From: JACDAN01 sp963801855
Lineage (GTDB): Bacteria > Actinomycetota > Thermoleophilia > Gaiellales > Gaiellaceae
Reading direction: 5' to 3'
Assembly: GCA_963801855.1 (NCBI GenBank)
Contig: CAWDGK010000005.1
Span: 1 to 64,000 of the forward strand
DNA length: 64,000 nt
Shown here: in pieces, positions 30,023 to 38,960 of the stretch
Numbering within the stretch: position 1 is the first letter of the stretch
Layout: each line of letters opens with the position of its first letter
Position numbers and translations under genes: made by a program
The notes under the pieces: generated by a model
Databases searched by the model: none
What the model was told of the DNA's origin: nothing
The model's input: the letters and a program-made list of their open reading frames with translations, nothing else

Positions 30023-31263
30023 GCGAGGCTCCTTGCGAGCACGGCGAGCTCCTCCGCCCTCGTCTTGCGCGAGAGCCGGTCTCGGAGCTCCTCCGAGAGC
30101 GGCGTCCCGTTGAGCTCTCCGGCGCGGTGGCGCGTCTCGAGCTCGGAGAGCGCGGCGCGGAGTCCCTCGACGTCCTCCGGCCCGACGACGGATCCTGCCC
30201 CGGTCTCGCGAATGAGGTCGGCGGCCGCGCCGTCGGTCGGCACCGCGGCGAGGATCGGCCGCTCCGCCGCCAGGTACTCGAAGACCTTCGCCGAGAGCAC
30301 CGCGCGGCCCCTGCCGCCCGACTCGGGGATCAGGAGCAGGAGCGCCTCCGAGTCCTTCTGGACCGCCAGCACCTCCCGTCGAGGCAGGTAGGGGTGAATC
30401 TCCAGGCGGTCGGCAAGACCGAGGCCTTCCGCCCACTCTCTGTCCGCGGCGCGAAAGTCCCCGACGAAGCGGAGAACTGCGTCGACGTCGGATCCGGCGA
30501 GGGCCTCGAGAATCGGCCTGGGACTTCGGCGTCCGAAGAAGCTGCCGGTGTGCGTGATCCGGAGCCTGGGCGACGGCCGGTACTCGAGCCCCGCAAAGTC
30601 CTCGAAGTCGCAGCCGTTCGAGATCGTCCGAACCTGTTCGGCACCGAGTGCGCGCATCTCCTCGGAGATCGGCTCCGAGACGGCGACGACCGCGTCCGCC
30701 CGGCGCGCGACGAGCCGCGCGACGCTCTCCCCGGTGCGCTCCTTTGCGCGCACGAGAATGCTCTCCGTCCGCCGGTGCGGGTTCGCGACGATCGAGTCGC
30801 GGAGATCGGCGATCCACTTCGCGTCGGTTGCCCGCGCGACCGCCGCGCCGATCAGATGGACGGAGGTCGGCGGTGAGGTGGTGAGCACGACGTCGATCTT
30901 CTCCCGTCTGACGATCCTGATCGCGGCCGGGATCGCGGTCATCGCCCAGCTGACGTTCTCGTCGGGCACCAGGCCCCGCCGGAACGCGAGTGCGGTCTTG
31001 CGGCCGGCGCGCTGCATCCCGGTCAGGCCGTGGAGCTCCTCGGCCGGCAGGCGCCCTTTCGGGCCGACGTAGCGGACGCGATGCACCCAGGCCTGCGTTG
31101 GCACCGCCAGGTCGTCGTCTCGGTGCACCCACTTCGGGTCGTCGGGGGCGAGCACGTGGGTCTCGATTCCGAGCGCCGGAAGGTGCGTGGCGAACTTCAG
31201 CGGCCGCTGCACGCCGCCGCCGGCTGCGGGCGGGAAGTAGAGCGACACGATCAGCACTTTCAT
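30019..31263 (-). CDS. Family 4 glycosyltransferase
   Basis: Intact, 414 residues, from ATG 31263 (MKVLIVSLYFPPAAGGGVQR). This start motif, with VDVVLTTSPPTSVHLIGAAV, WIADLRDSIVANPHRR and QVRTISNGCDFEDFAG, defines a common group of exopolysaccharide GT4 enzymes. The donor domain has RITHTGSFFGRRSPRPILEA and AKVFEYLAAERPILAAVP. It heads a three-gene minus operon (GT4, ligase-like, GT4). A transposase gene ends 11 bases upstream. Confidence 0.87.
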   Translation of the reverse strand: MKVLIVSLYFPPAAGGGVQRPLKFATHLPALGIETHVLAPDDPKWVHRDDDLAVPTQAWVHRVRYVGPKGRLPAEELHGLTGMQRAGRKTALAFRRGLVPDENVSWAMTAIPAAIRIVRREKIDVVLTTSPPTSVHLIGAAVARATDAKWIADLRDSIVANPHRRTESILVRAKERTGESVARLVARRADAVVAVSEPISEEMRALGAEQVRTISNGCDFEDFAGLEYRPSPRLRITHTGSFFGRRSPRPILEALAGSDVDAVLRFVGDFRAADREWAEGLGLADRLEIHPYLPRREVLAVQKDSEALLLLIPESGGRGRAVLSAKVFEYLAAERPILAAVPTDGAAADLIRETGAGSVVGPEDVEGLRAALSELETRHRAGELNGTPLSEELRDRLSRKTRAEELAVLARSLA

Positions 31264-31273
31264 CGCAGGAAGG

Positions 31274-31708
31274 CTAGAGCGCGGCGAGCCCCCACCAGGG
31301 CCAGTGGGCTCGCTCTCGACAGAGCCGGGCGCGAACCGGGTTGTTGACGACGTAGCGGCAAACGGCGCGAGCATGCCGGTCACCTTCGATCAGGCGCGCG
31401 TCGAAACGGTTCTGGAAGAGGTGGCCGGGCCGCTCGTAGCGCTTGTTGAACCACATCGCGTAGAGGCAGTTCAGCCGGTGCATCCCGGCGGACAGCTCGA
31501 CACGCGGCGTTGACAGGACGAGGTGGAAATGGTTCGGCATCAGACAGAAGGCCAAGGGCTGCCAGCCGAAGCGGCCAATGACGTCCGCGTACAGAGCGAC
31601 GAACGTGCGGTAGTCCTTCTCGTCCAGGAAGATCTCGGACCGAGCGACGCCACGTGCCGTTACGTGGTACGTGCCGTCTCCCAGGAGGTGTCGAGGGCGG
31701 CGCGGCAC
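31274..31708 (-). mobile_element. REP-associated tyrosine transposase-like gene (Y1/HUH, IS200-related)
   Basis: The protein has the single-domain HUH nuclease pattern: PRRPRHLLGDGTYHVTARG, EKDYRTFVALYADVIGRFGW, the metal-binding LAFCLMPNHFHLVL (His-Phe-His) and the catalytic-tyrosine helix CRYVVNNPVRARLC. KRYERPGHLFQNRFDARLI is also typical. I chose GTG 31708 (144 residues) by homology; the frame is open to 31795. RAYTs act on short palindromic repeats instead of forming a complete insertion sequence. It stands alone between two glycosylation genes of the same strand. A perfect hairpin lies 100 bases upstream of its start. Confidence 0.85.
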
Positions 31709-31807
31709 ACGAGGAGCGTAGGGCGCGCCGCGCACTCCACCGTGCCGCGCGCGCGTTTCGCAACACATCCGCGCAGGAATCGGCACAGAAGCCACGCCCG
31801 CGGGCGG

Positions 31808-31830
31808 GCGCGAGGGACAGTCCCTCGCGC
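31808..31830. repeat. Perfect 11-bp hairpin, REP-like or terminator
   Basis: GCGCGAGGGAC and GTCCCTCGCGC form a perfect 11-bp inverted repeat around a single A. Its right end touches the stop codon (31830-31832) of the minus-strand membrane protein gene and its left end points to the RAYT gene. There is no T-run, so a REP-like substrate of the RAYT is as likely as a terminator. Confidence 0.6.
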
Positions 31831-33815
31831 TAGAGGCGGTAGAGCAGATAGCGGTCGTCCGCGTGCAGGACCGGCAGGGCCGGCCGCAGGAGCGAGCGCT
31901 CGCGATCGACCACGAGCCAGCGCGCGCCGTAGCTCCTCGGAATGCTCAGGTCACCGGTTCGCAGGAACCTGACGACGTCGCGGCGGCGTGCGTATGGACG
32001 GTTGTCCTCCGTGTCGGCCACATGGGCCGGCGGACCGGCTGCGACGTACACGGGCGCGAGCGCCGCGATGCGATAGCTCGTCTCGAGGTCGGAGAAGACG
32101 ATGCCGCCTTCGGGCAGCTCGCCGAGAGCCTGCACGAGGCCCGGCGTCAGCGGCACGCGCGGCCCGGGCGGCTCCTCCCACTCGCGCATCCCGTGCACCG
32201 CGACAGGGAGCACGAAGAGGACGGCTGCAAGGCCCGCGTAGAGCCCCCGCCGCTCGATGCTCCCCCAACGCCGCTCGATGAAGTAGCCGGCGGGGATGGC
32301 CAGGAGACCGCCGACGAGCGCCACCCACGTCGCGAAGGCGGGCCCGCCCTCGTGGAGCTCGCCGAAGTCGCCGGGCCAGGTGAACTGGAGCCAGAGCCCG
32401 GCGGCGAGCGCTGCAGGGATCGCGGCACCGCGGAGCAGTCCGGCGAGCACGACACAGCCGCCGGCGAACGCGAACGCAAACGGCAGGAAGCCGGCGATCC
32501 GCCTCGCCTGAGAGAGGGAGACGAGATCGGCAAACGCCGGGAACAGGAGGTCGGCGAGCGTGAGAGCGAGCACCGGCAGCGAGCCTCCGACGACGAATGC
32601 CGCCCATCGGCTCCGGGCAGCGAGGGCCGCAAGCGGGATCGCGATCAGCGCCGCAACCGCGACCGCGCCGCTGCGTCCGAACACCTCCGGAACCAGGGAG
32701 TAGCGGTCGAGCGAGTCGACGTCCAGCTCGCGCGAGTACCGAACGAGCGCGCGAGCGGTTTCCTCCTCCGACGGCGTGTGGCCGGCCGTGTCCTCCACGA
32801 TCGGGCTGAGCCAGAAGAGGACGGCGGCGGTGGGGAGCCCGACCGCCGCGAGCCCACCGCCGAGCGTGACGAGATCGCGCCTCGTCCAGAGGAGGCGCAC
32901 GAGCGCGAACCCCGTGAGCGGAACGAGCAGGAAGAGCGCGTAGGTCGGATGCGCGAGCGCGAGGGCCAGCGACGCCGCAGCGACCGGGATGCCGATGACC
33001 GGTCTTCGCTCTCTGATGAGCAGGAAGAGCGAGGCGAGCACCATCGGGACGAGGAGCTGGCGCGCGGCCGTCGCAGGCAGCGCCAGGGAGTCGTAGGCGC
33101 CGCCGTCGCCCGGCGCGAGCCCGGTGATCGCGGCCTGGCCGGCGAGCACCGCTACCCCACCCCAGATCGAGTCGAACAGGGCCCGGCCGGCCTCGAAGGC
33201 GAGGACGAACGCGAGCGGGACGAGGATGGCCGACTCGTCGAGGACGACGTCCGTCGGATCGACGCCGGCCAGCTTCGCGACGAGCGCGAGAAAGCCGTGC
33301 CAGAGCGGAAACGCGTAGCCGGGATGCGGGCCGCCGTCCGCAAACTCGGCCACCGCGTCGATCGAGAGCTCGTCGAAGACCTCGAGCTTCCGGACCCGCG
33401 CGAGGTGGAAGATCGCGTCGCCGCCGAGCGCGGGCCCGAACCGCCAGACGAGCGCTCCGAACACCGCGCCGGCTCCGGCAACCGCCCAGGTCGCCCAGTG
33501 GAACGGCACGGCGTCGACGCGAAAGGCGAACGGCAACGCTGCGAGGGCGACTGCGCCCATCACGATCAGCGCAAGCAGAATCGACGTCTCGAGCGCGAAC
33601 GTCGCGACCAGGCCGACAAACAGGACGCCGAGCGAGAGCGCCGCAGCCGCGGCGACCGTCGGGAGCTTGACCGCCCGGGCCAGGAGAGCGCCGGGGATGA
33701 GCAGGCAGGCCGACGCGGCAGCCAGCCGGAACGCAAGGCCGAGCCCCTCGGCCGGCAGCAGGCGTGCGACCAGGAGCAGCGGGATCGCCGCGAGAACGAG
33801 CGGGATCCGGGTCAA
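31830..33815 (-). CDS. Large multi-pass membrane protein, GT-C-like
   Basis: Intact, 661 residues, from TTG 33815 (MTRIPLVLAAIPLLLVARLL) with about fifteen hydrophobic segments followed by a soluble C-terminal domain of about 120 residues. The first large outside loop contains FGPALGGDAIFHLARVRKLE, which places an Asp-x-x-x-His near the membrane as in GT-C glycosyltransferases. No named family is certain. It could transfer sugars from polyprenyl-phosphate donors made by the GT2 enzymes of the locus. The TTG overlaps the upstream GT2 stop. Confidence 0.6.
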   Translation of the reverse strand: MTRIPLVLAAIPLLLVARLLPAEGLGLAFRLAAASACLLIPGALLARAVKLPTVAAAAALSLGVLFVGLVATFALETSILLALIVMGAVALAALPFAFRVDAVPFHWATWAVAGAGAVFGALVWRFGPALGGDAIFHLARVRKLEVFDELSIDAVAEFADGGPHPGYAFPLWHGFLALVAKLAGVDPTDVVLDESAILVPLAFVLAFEAGRALFDSIWGGVAVLAGQAAITGLAPGDGGAYDSLALPATAARQLLVPMVLASLFLLIRERRPVIGIPVAAASLALALAHPTYALFLLVPLTGFALVRLLWTRRDLVTLGGGLAAVGLPTAAVLFWLSPIVEDTAGHTPSEEETARALVRYSRELDVDSLDRYSLVPEVFGRSGAVAVAALIAIPLAALAARSRWAAFVVGGSLPVLALTLADLLFPAFADLVSLSQARRIAGFLPFAFAFAGGCVVLAGLLRGAAIPAALAAGLWLQFTWPGDFGELHEGGPAFATWVALVGGLLAIPAGYFIERRWGSIERRGLYAGLAAVLFVLPVAVHGMREWEEPPGPRVPLTPGLVQALGELPEGGIVFSDLETSYRIAALAPVYVAAGPPAHVADTEDNRPYARRRDVVRFLRTGDLSIPRSYGARWLVVDRERSLLRPALPVLHADDRYLLYRL

Positions 33816-34711
33816 CGTGTGGATTCGAGGAGGGTCGTCGTCGGTGCGCCCGCGACCCAGTCAGCCGCGTCGCGATAGACCTCTCGCCGGTCGCCCCGGA
33901 AGACGAGCGTTCGGAGCCGGAGCCCTGCGAGGATTACCCGCCGCGCGCGTTCAGCGGTCCGGGCACCCCTGTGCTTGACGAGAAAGCGGAGGTGTCCCCG
34001 CACCTGCTCGCGGAACAACGTGGCGGACTCGCGCCTCCACGACGCCCCGCCGACGTGCACCGCCTCCGCCTCCGGGAAGAACACCGTCCGCCAGCCGGCC
34101 GAGCGAGCCCTGTAGCACCAGTCCGTCTCCTCGCTGAAGAGGAAGAAGCTCTCGTCGAACGGCCCGACCTCCTCCCATGCCTCCCGCCGGATCAGGAACG
34201 CCGCTGCCTTCGCGAACTCGACCTCCCGCACCTCGTCGTGCTGGAACCCCGCACCGTAGAAGGCGTTCAAGAGGCGCGAGCGCGGCGCGAGCTTGCGGAG
34301 GAACAGGTACTCGGTCGCCAGCCTCCACGGCGTCGGAAAGCCGCGAACGGACGGCTGCAGCGATCCGTCCGGATTCACCAGCCGCGGCGCGACCCAGCCC
34401 GCTCGCGGGATCCCCTCCGCGAAGCGCACGAGCCGCGCAGCCGCGTCGTCGACGACCCAGGCGTCCGAGTTCAGGACCAGGACGTACTGCGCCGTCGTCT
34501 CCCGGATGCCCCGGTTCCACCCGGACGCGAGCCCGCCGTTCGCCTGCTCGATCAGCCGGGCTTCGGGGAACCGCTCGCGTACGAGCGGCACTGTCCCGTC
34601 GATCGAGCCGTGGTCGACGACGACCGTCTCCATCCCGGCGACGCTCTCCAGGCACCGCTCGACGTGAGGCAGCCCGTTGTAGGTCACCACGACGGCGGCG
34701 ACGTCAGCCAT
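33812..34711 (-). CDS. Family 2 glycosyltransferase (rhamnosyltransferase-like)
   Basis: Intact, 299 residues, from ATG 34711 (MADVAAVVVTYNGLPHVERC). It has METVVVDHGSIDGTVPLV, NGGLASGWNRGIRETTAQYV, LNSDAWVVDDAAARLV and FDESFFLFSEETDWCYRARS. The tail is basic with a possible membrane-near helix. The start lies eight bases inside the end of the UPF0104 gene. Confidence 0.85.
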   Translation of the reverse strand: MADVAAVVVTYNGLPHVERCLESVAGMETVVVDHGSIDGTVPLVRERFPEARLIEQANGGLASGWNRGIRETTAQYVLVLNSDAWVVDDAAARLVRFAEGIPRAGWVAPRLVNPDGSLQPSVRGFPTPWRLATEYLFLRKLAPRSRLLNAFYGAGFQHDEVREVEFAKAAAFLIRREAWEEVGPFDESFFLFSEETDWCYRARSAGWRTVFFPEAEAVHVGGASWRRESATLFREQVRGHLRFLVKHRGARTAERARRVILAGLRLRTLVFRGDRREVYRDAADWVAGAPTTTLLESTR

Positions 34712-35675
34712 CCGGCACCGACCGCCGGGCGGGCGAGCGGAACGCCTCCCAGGCGACGATCGCCGCACCGGGCAGCGCCAGGCCGATCGTGGTGACGAAG
34801 AAGAGGATCCCGGTAGCCGCCGCGGCCTCGGGGCTGACGTCGAGGCGCGTCATGAAGCTGACGAAGAAGGCCTCGCGGACAGCAAGCCCGTTGATCGTGA
34901 ACGGCACGAGCATGACGAGGAAGAGCAGCGGCCCGAGCACGAAGTACGGCCGCGGCGAGAGATCGACGCCGAGCGACAACCCGCAGAGCCAGATCGAGAG
35001 GATCCGGACGATCTGGATCCCGAGCGTGAGCACGAAGACCGCGATGAGCGGCCGGATCTGATCGCGGTAGCCGTGCATCCCTTCGTAGAGCCCGCGCGCG
35101 GGCCGCTCGATCCGCAGGCGCCGCGCAAGAGGCACGAGCCGGCGCAAACGGCTGCGGAGCCTGCGCGAGAAGATGACGAAGCCGGCGACCACGGTCGCGA
35201 CGACGAACACGGCCTCGATCCAGAGGTAGATCGCGATGTCGTACTCGCCGATCGCGAGCGCCAGGCCGATCGCCGCCAGGAGGAGCGTGGCCGCTCCGCC
35301 GATCGCCCGCTCGAGGATCACCGAGCCGGCGATGGTTCCCGTGTTTCCGGGGTGCCGCTTCGCCGTCTCGTAGATCCGGGCGGCATCCCCGCCGACCGCC
35401 GTCGGGAGGACCTGTCCGGCGGCGTACGAGACGAAGTACGCGCGCGTCAGCCAGCCGAGCCGGTCGCTGATCCCCTTCGCATCGAGGAGCCACTTCCACC
35501 GGAGCGCCATGAACCAGGTCGTCCCGACCGTCGTCCCGAGGGCCAGGAGGAAGTAGCCGACGTGCGTGTCCCGGAGGATGTCGATCGTCTGGGAGACGTC
35601 GATCTTCCAGACGATGTAGGCCGTGCAGAGCACGGTGAGTAGGAGGGTGAGGCCGACCTTGACCGGATGCTTCAT
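34704..35675 (-). CDS. UPF0104/lysylphosphatidylglycerol-synthase-type membrane protein
   Basis: Intact, 323 residues, from ATG 35675 (MKHPVKVGLTLLLTVLCTAY), with about eight membrane segments. Family marks are GTTWFMALRWKWLLDAKGI, AYFVSYAAGQVLPTAVGGDA, VILERAIGGAATLLLAAIGL and LLFLVMLVPFTINGLAVREA. Relatives are flippase-like domains without the synthase part and often occur in glycolipid and polysaccharide clusters, where they may flip lipid-linked sugars. It overlaps the DegT gene by four bases. Confidence 0.82.
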   Translation of the reverse strand: MKHPVKVGLTLLLTVLCTAYIVWKIDVSQTIDILRDTHVGYFLLALGTTVGTTWFMALRWKWLLDAKGISDRLGWLTRAYFVSYAAGQVLPTAVGGDAARIYETAKRHPGNTGTIAGSVILERAIGGAATLLLAAIGLALAIGEYDIAIYLWIEAVFVVATVVAGFVIFSRRLRSRLRRLVPLARRLRIERPARGLYEGMHGYRDQIRPLIAVFVLTLGIQIVRILSIWLCGLSLGVDLSPRPYFVLGPLLFLVMLVPFTINGLAVREAFFVSFMTRLDVSPEAAAATGILFFVTTIGLALPGAAIVAWEAFRSPARRSVPDG

Positions 35676-36775
35676 GACGTGAGGCGGCCGTGGACCCGCC
35701 GAAGCGCGTCCACCACGTCCGCGATGTCCTCGTCGGAGTGCGCGGGAGACAGGGGCAAGGACAGGATCTCTCCTCCCGCGCGCTCGGCCACGGGAAGCGC
35801 CGCCTGGTCCGGGAAGAGCCGCCGGTAGGCGCTCAGGGTGTGCACGGGCAGGAAGTGGATGCTCGTCGCGATGCGCTCCTCGGCGAGCAGCGAGACGTAT
35901 TCGTCACGAGTGCCGCCCGCACGCTCGGCGTCGACGCGAACGATGTAGAGATGCAGCGCATGGGTGTCCCGCTCGTCGCGCACGAGCGGCTCGATCCCGT
36001 CGAGGGCGGCGACCCCCTCGTCGTAGGCCGCGAACTGCCGCTCGCGAATCGTGCGATGGCGATCGATCTTGTCCATCTGGACGAGCGCGATCGCTGCGAG
36101 AACGTCGGAGAGGTTCGCCTTGTAGCCCGGAACCGCGATGTCGTACAGCGATCCACCCGACCGGCGCATCAGACGGAGCTCCCGGATCGACTCGGCGACG
36201 TCGTCCCGGTCGGTCGTGACCACCCCGCCCTCGCCGGCTGCCACGTTCTTCGTCGCGTAGAGCGAGAAGCACGTCGCGTCGGACAGGCCGCCGATCTTCC
36301 GCCCGCGGTAGGCGCTCTCGACGGCGTGCGCGGCGTCCTCCACCACCGGGATGCCGAGCGCCCACAGCGGATCCAGGTCGCAGACCTGCCCCGCGAGATG
36401 GACGGGGAGAATCGCCTTCGTCCGGTCCGTGACCGCCGCTGCGGCCAGCTCCGGGTCGATGTTCAAGTCGGATGGGCGAACGTCGACGAAAACGGGCTTC
36501 GCGCCGCAGTGGACGACGACGTTCGCGGTCGCAGGCCACGTGATCGGCGTCGTGATCACCTCGTCGCCCGGGCCGATCCCGAGAGCGACGAGCGCGAGGT
36601 GCATCGCCGCGGTTCCCGAGGAGACGGCGAGGGCGTGCTTCGCGCCTGTGTACTCGGCAAAACGGCGCTCGAGCTCGGCCGCGTTCTCCGCCGTCGTCAG
36701 CCAGCCGGACCGGATCGTGCGTGTGACGGCCTCGATCTCCTCCTCGCCCACGGCGGGCGGCTGGAAGGAGAGCAT
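35672..36775 (-). CDS. DegT/DnrJ/EryC1 sugar aminotransferase
   Basis: Intact, 367 residues, from ATG 36775 (MLSFQPPAVGEEEIEAVTRT). The PLP enzyme has SSGTAAMHLALVALGIGPGD, WPATANVVVHCGAKPVFVDV, IPVVEDAAHAVESAYRGR and the Schiff-base lysine in CFSLYATKNVAAGEGG. It transfers an amino group to a 4-keto (or 3-keto) nucleotide sugar. It follows an ATP-grasp gene and an SDR with a dehydratase look, which together could make an amino-dideoxy sugar and acylate it. Confidence 0.88.
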   Translation of the reverse strand: MLSFQPPAVGEEEIEAVTRTIRSGWLTTAENAAELERRFAEYTGAKHALAVSSGTAAMHLALVALGIGPGDEVITTPITWPATANVVVHCGAKPVFVDVRPSDLNIDPELAAAAVTDRTKAILPVHLAGQVCDLDPLWALGIPVVEDAAHAVESAYRGRKIGGLSDATCFSLYATKNVAAGEGGVVTTDRDDVAESIRELRLMRRSGGSLYDIAVPGYKANLSDVLAAIALVQMDKIDRHRTIRERQFAAYDEGVAALDGIEPLVRDERDTHALHLYIVRVDAERAGGTRDEYVSLLAEERIATSIHFLPVHTLSAYRRLFPDQAALPVAERAGGEILSLPLSPAHSDEDIADVVDALRRVHGRLTS

Positions 36776-36785
36776 GGTTTCGCGT

Positions 36786-38009
36786 TTAGAAGACAGCTTG
36801 GGCACGGGCCGTCCGAAAGCGTACGAGAGCGGCGGCCGCCCTCGCCCGTTCGAGGGCCTCGTCCCTGGTCGCTCCGACCGCCTGGATCGCACCGACGCGG
36901 TCGGAGCCCCGCCGCAGCTCCTCGACGACGAATCCCGGCCGGCGGTACGCCCGAACGCGAACGACGCCCTCCGCGGCTTCGGCCTCCTCCACGCCTTCGA
37001 TCGCCTCCAGCTCCCCCGGCTCCGCGGTCAGGAACACCGTGCACGCGCCGCCGACGAGCGGGTTGGAGGCGAGAGCCTCCGGCTCGACCTCCTGGCCGAG
37101 GGCGGTCGCGAGGGCAAGCCTGTTGAGGTCGACGCCGAGCGCGAGCTCGCAGAGCTCGGCATCGTGCCCGCCCCCCAGCCGGGCGGCGATCTCGATCACC
37201 TTCGGCCCCTCCGGCGTGATGCGCAGCTGCGTGTAGGTCGGCCCGTGGAGGATGCCGAGCGCCTCGACGGATCGGCCCGCGACCTCGGCCGCCTCGCCCG
37301 CGGCGTCGGCCTGAGAGGGCCAGGCATGCGCGAGGGCGACACCGAATGCCGGCGGGTCGGCGGTCAGCCGATCGGTCACCGTGAGCGGGTGGAACTTCCC
37401 TTCCACCGAGAACGCGACGACCGTGACCTCCGGCCCCTCCACGAGCTCCTCGACGAGGCAGTGGCCGTTCCGGGACGCCTTGAGGGCGCGCTCGATCGCC
37501 GGCTCGAGCTCGCCGCGCTCCTGGACGAGGCTCAGGCCGCGCTGCCCCTGCCGGTCGGGCGCCTTGACGACGCTCGGAACGGGAAGTCCGTCCTCCGGCC
37601 CTGAGACGAGGCGCCAGGCAGGCTGCGGAACCCCGGCAGCCTCCAGGCGCTCCCGCTGCCGAGCCTTGGAGACGGCCAGGCCGGCGGTCGCCGGAGACAG
37701 AGGATGGGAGATCCCGACCTTCTCGGCGACACGGGCGGCGATCGCCACGGGCCAGTCGATCCCCGGTGCGATCACGCCGTCGATTCGCTCCACCTTGGCC
37801 AGGCGCTCGATCCCGCGCTCGTCCTCGGTCGAGATGATCGCCCGCCGGTCGGCGAGCGCAAAGCCGGGGGCCGAAGGGTCGCGGTCGAGCGCGATCACCT
37901 GGACGTCCAGCACCCGCGCAGCCTCGAGCAGGCCGAGCTGCGCCGCCCCCGCGCCTAGTACGAGGAGACTTTTTCCCGAGAGCGCGCTTCGGCCTGGATC
38001 GCTCGCCAC
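36786..38009 (-). CDS. ATP-grasp ligase, PurK/LysX-like
   Basis: Intact, 407 residues, from GTG 38009 (MASDPGRSALSGKSLLVLGA). The N-terminal domain is PurK-like (LLVLGAGAAQLGLLEAARVL, IALDRDPSAPGFALADR). The ATP-grasp domain has SKARQRERLEAAGVPQPAWR, VVKAPDRQGQRGLSLVQERG, LVEELVEGPEVTVVAFSVEG and the Glu/Asn metal end VIEIAARLGGGHDAELCELA. It overlaps the end of the SDR gene by 55 bases, so the real start may be slightly later. It is a paralogue of the protein at 44,256. The substrate is unknown. Confidence 0.82.
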   Translation of the reverse strand: MASDPGRSALSGKSLLVLGAGAAQLGLLEAARVLDVQVIALDRDPSAPGFALADRRAIISTEDERGIERLAKVERIDGVIAPGIDWPVAIAARVAEKVGISHPLSPATAGLAVSKARQRERLEAAGVPQPAWRLVSGPEDGLPVPSVVKAPDRQGQRGLSLVQERGELEPAIERALKASRNGHCLVEELVEGPEVTVVAFSVEGKFHPLTVTDRLTADPPAFGVALAHAWPSQADAAGEAAEVAGRSVEALGILHGPTYTQLRITPEGPKVIEIAARLGGGHDAELCELALGVDLNRLALATALGQEVEPEALASNPLVGGACTVFLTAEPGELEAIEGVEEAEAAEGVVRVRAYRRPGFVVEELRRGSDRVGAIQAVGATRDEALERARAAAALVRFRTARAQAVF

Positions 38010-38960
38010 CAGGCTTCATTGTCGCGATACCACGCGACGGTGCGCCCGAGCCCCTCCTGGAGCGAGGTCTGCGCCTTCCATCCGAGCAGCCGCTCGGCCT
38101 TGTCCGTCGACCCGATATGGCGGTGAACCTGACCCGGGCGCTCGTCCACGTGCTGCTTGAGCGAGGCCGGCTTGCCCGTCAGCTCGAGGACGAGATCCGC
38201 GATCTCCGAGACCGACGCGTCCACGCCCGGTTGCGACGTTGACGACCTCGCCGGCGACGGCACTCAGATCCGCCTCGATCACCGCCTGGATCGCCTCGGC
38301 GTCGTCGTCCACGTACAGCCAGTCCCGGCTCGCCGTTCCGTCGCCGTGCACCGTCAGCGGCTCACCGGCGAGCGCCTGGAGGATGAAGCGCGGGATCACC
38401 TTCTCCGGGTGCTGGTGCGGTCCGTAGTTGTTGAACGGCCGGACGATCACGATCGGGAGGTCGTACGTGGCCCAGTACGAGTAGGCGAGCCGGTCCGCTC
38501 CCGCTTTGGTGGCCGCATACGGGCTGCGCGGGTTCAACGCGTGCTCCTCGTCCATGGGCGCCGCCTCGGCCGTCCCGTAGACCTCGCTCGACGAGATCAG
38601 GATGAAGCGCTCGACCGGAACCGCGCGCATGGCGTCGAGCAGGACACGCGTGCCCTCCACGTTCGTCGCGACGAACTCGCTCGCACCCTCGGCGATCGAC
38701 TTCTCGACGTGGGACTCGGCCGCGGCGTTGACGATCACGTCCACGCCCGCGACGACCTCCCGTACGAGCTCCTCGTCGCGGATGTCGCCGTGGACGAACG
38801 AGAGCCGCTCGTGCGAGCGGACGTCGGCCAGGTTCTCGAGGTTCCCGGCGTACGTGAGCGCGTCGAGGGAGACGACCTCGTAGGGCGTCGCGCGCAGCAG
38901 GTGCCGGATGAAGGCGGAGGAGATGAAGCCGGCGCCGCCGGTGACCAGGATGCGTTTCAC
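37955..38960 (-). CDS. Nucleotide-sugar 4,6-dehydratase-like SDR, one frameshift
   Basis: From GTG 38960 (MKRILVTGGAGFISSAFIRH). It has SLDALTYAGNLENLADV, the active site SSSEVYGTAE with SPYAATKAGADRLAYS, IVRPFNNYGPHQHPEKVIPR and DGTASRDWLYVDDDAEAIQA. Near 38,235 the frame changes and the family end continues (VDASVSEIADLVLELTGKPA, KAERLLGWKAQTSLQEGLGR). The catalytic Thr-Asp-Glu of RmlB is Ser-Ser-Glu here, so it is closer to LegB-like or GDP-sugar dehydratases than to dTDP-glucose dehydratase. About 335 residues. Confidence 0.8.

Noticed and set aside
28901..30391. Long plus-strand frame opposite the ligase-like gene
   Set aside because: Highly charged, no family, directly antisense to an intact membrane protein.
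31863..33878. Long plus-strand frame opposite the large membrane protein
   Set aside because: Composition is Arg/Glu/Gly-rich with no domain, as expected for the complement of a hydrophobic high-GC gene.
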